A DNA stretch of 5,721 bases, from positions 1-5,721 of the forward strand of contig JANRKG010000156.1 in the NCBI GenBank assembly GCA_033763635.1, in the 5' to 3' direction. The stretch is from JANRKG01 sp033763635 (GTDB lineage: Bacteria; Cyanobacteriota; Cyanobacteriia; GCF-001939115). Under the pieces are notes generated by a model. It was not told the origin of the DNA. It ran no database searches and worked only from the letters and a program-made list of their open reading frames with translations. Within the stretch, counting starts at the first letter, position 1. The number at the start of each line of letters is the position of its first letter. A program made the translations under genes and the position numbers. Below are positions 5,605-5,721 of the stretch, one piece after another.

Positions 5605-5637
5605 AGGATAGGCAGACGCAATCCTCTGCCTACTCCT
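5605..5637. terminator. strong hairpin after the small membrane-protein gene
   Basis: TAGGCAGA (5609-5616) pairs with TCTGCCTA (5625-5632) around an 8-nt loop. After a single bulged C (5633), AGGA (5605-5608) pairs with TCCT (5634-5637). That is 12 base pairs, the most stable local structure in this spacer, 47 bp after the stop codon. Only TTAATT follows on the plus strand, so termination would not be of the classic T-tract kind. It may act from either strand or serve as a 3'-end stabiliser. Confidence 0.45.
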
Positions 5638-5681
5638 TAATTGGCTAAACGGAAACCTAACGGCATCCCAGGGAATCTCGC

Positions 5682-5718
5682 GTTTCAACACCCGTCATGG
5701 GATTAGTACCCTCAGCAG
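5682..5718 (-). CRISPR. single CRISPR-like repeat unit at the window edge
   Basis: Read on the minus strand, the 37 nt ending at 5682 run CTGCTGAGGG, TACTAATCCC, ATGACGGGTG, TTGAAAC. This carries the marks of a cyanobacterial CRISPR repeat: 37-nt length, a central CCC-N5-GGG hairpin and a TTGAAAC 3' end. From memory it closely resembles the Synechocystis 6803 CRISPR1 (type I-D) repeat, which also has TACTAATCCC, a GGG and an ending TGAAAC. No second good copy lies to its left, so it would be the trailer-end repeat of an array extending to the right. With one unit visible and only 3 nt beyond it, the call is provisional, and the repeat's 5' boundary is inferred from length. Confidence 0.42.
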
Positions 5719-5721
5719 TTT

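Noticed and set aside
5657..5719. Minus-strand frame entering from the right edge and ending at a TAG (5657-5659)
   Set aside because: Only about 21 codons are visible, and the sequence is better explained as a CRISPR-like repeat followed by trailer.
1..5721. Transfer RNA, ribosomal RNA, insertion sequence or complete novel defence system
   Set aside because: I saw no clover-leaf or rRNA sequence, no transposase frame or terminal inverted repeats, and no cluster of unknown genes; the only defence-related hint is the single repeat unit at the right edge.

Overview
The window looks like chromosomal DNA of a cyanobacterium, probably a filamentous or Leptolyngbya-like lineage, although genus cannot be fixed from the sequence. 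The reasons are the very dense CGATCG hexamer (roughly 20 copies, the core of the cyanobacterial HIP1 repeat), a CASTOR/POLLUX-type ion channel of the form common in cyanobacteria, a short 'type III' glutamine synthetase, and a right-edge motif that resembles a cyanobacterial CRISPR repeat.

Layout: (1) Positions 1-228, minus strand: the first 76 residues of an ABC exporter-type half-transporter, cut by the left edge. (2) Positions 229-542: a divergent intergenic region with facing promoter-like elements that share a 6-bp inverted repeat. (3) Positions 543-2438, plus: a 631-residue CASTOR/POLLUX-related ion channel with two membrane helices, a pore loop and two RCK-like cytosolic repeats. (4) Positions 2464-3402, plus: an alpha/beta hydrolase 25 bp downstream, probably in the same operon. 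(5) Positions 3403-3651: a dispersed-type palindromic repeat, then a palindromic promoter-like region. (6) Positions 3652-4983, plus: a 443-residue glutamine synthetase of the GlnT/type III family, whose substrate may be an amine rather than ammonia. (7) Positions 4984-5200: a repeat-rich spacer with a terminator-like stem. (8) Positions 5201-5557, plus: a small three-helix membrane protein of unknown function. (9) Positions 5558-5721: a strong hairpin, then a single CRISPR-like repeat unit on the minus strand at the extreme right edge, which would be the trailer-end repeat of an array lying mainly outside the window.

Functionally, the channel and hydrolase are probably co-transcribed but I see no clear shared pathway. 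The glutamine synthetase has its own ribosome binding site and candidate promoter. The genes are mostly ordinary. The less ordinary signals are regulatory or structural: the shared divergent operator, the competing hairpins after the synthetase, and the possible array end at 5682-5718. I do not see a complete undescribed system within these 5.7 kb.
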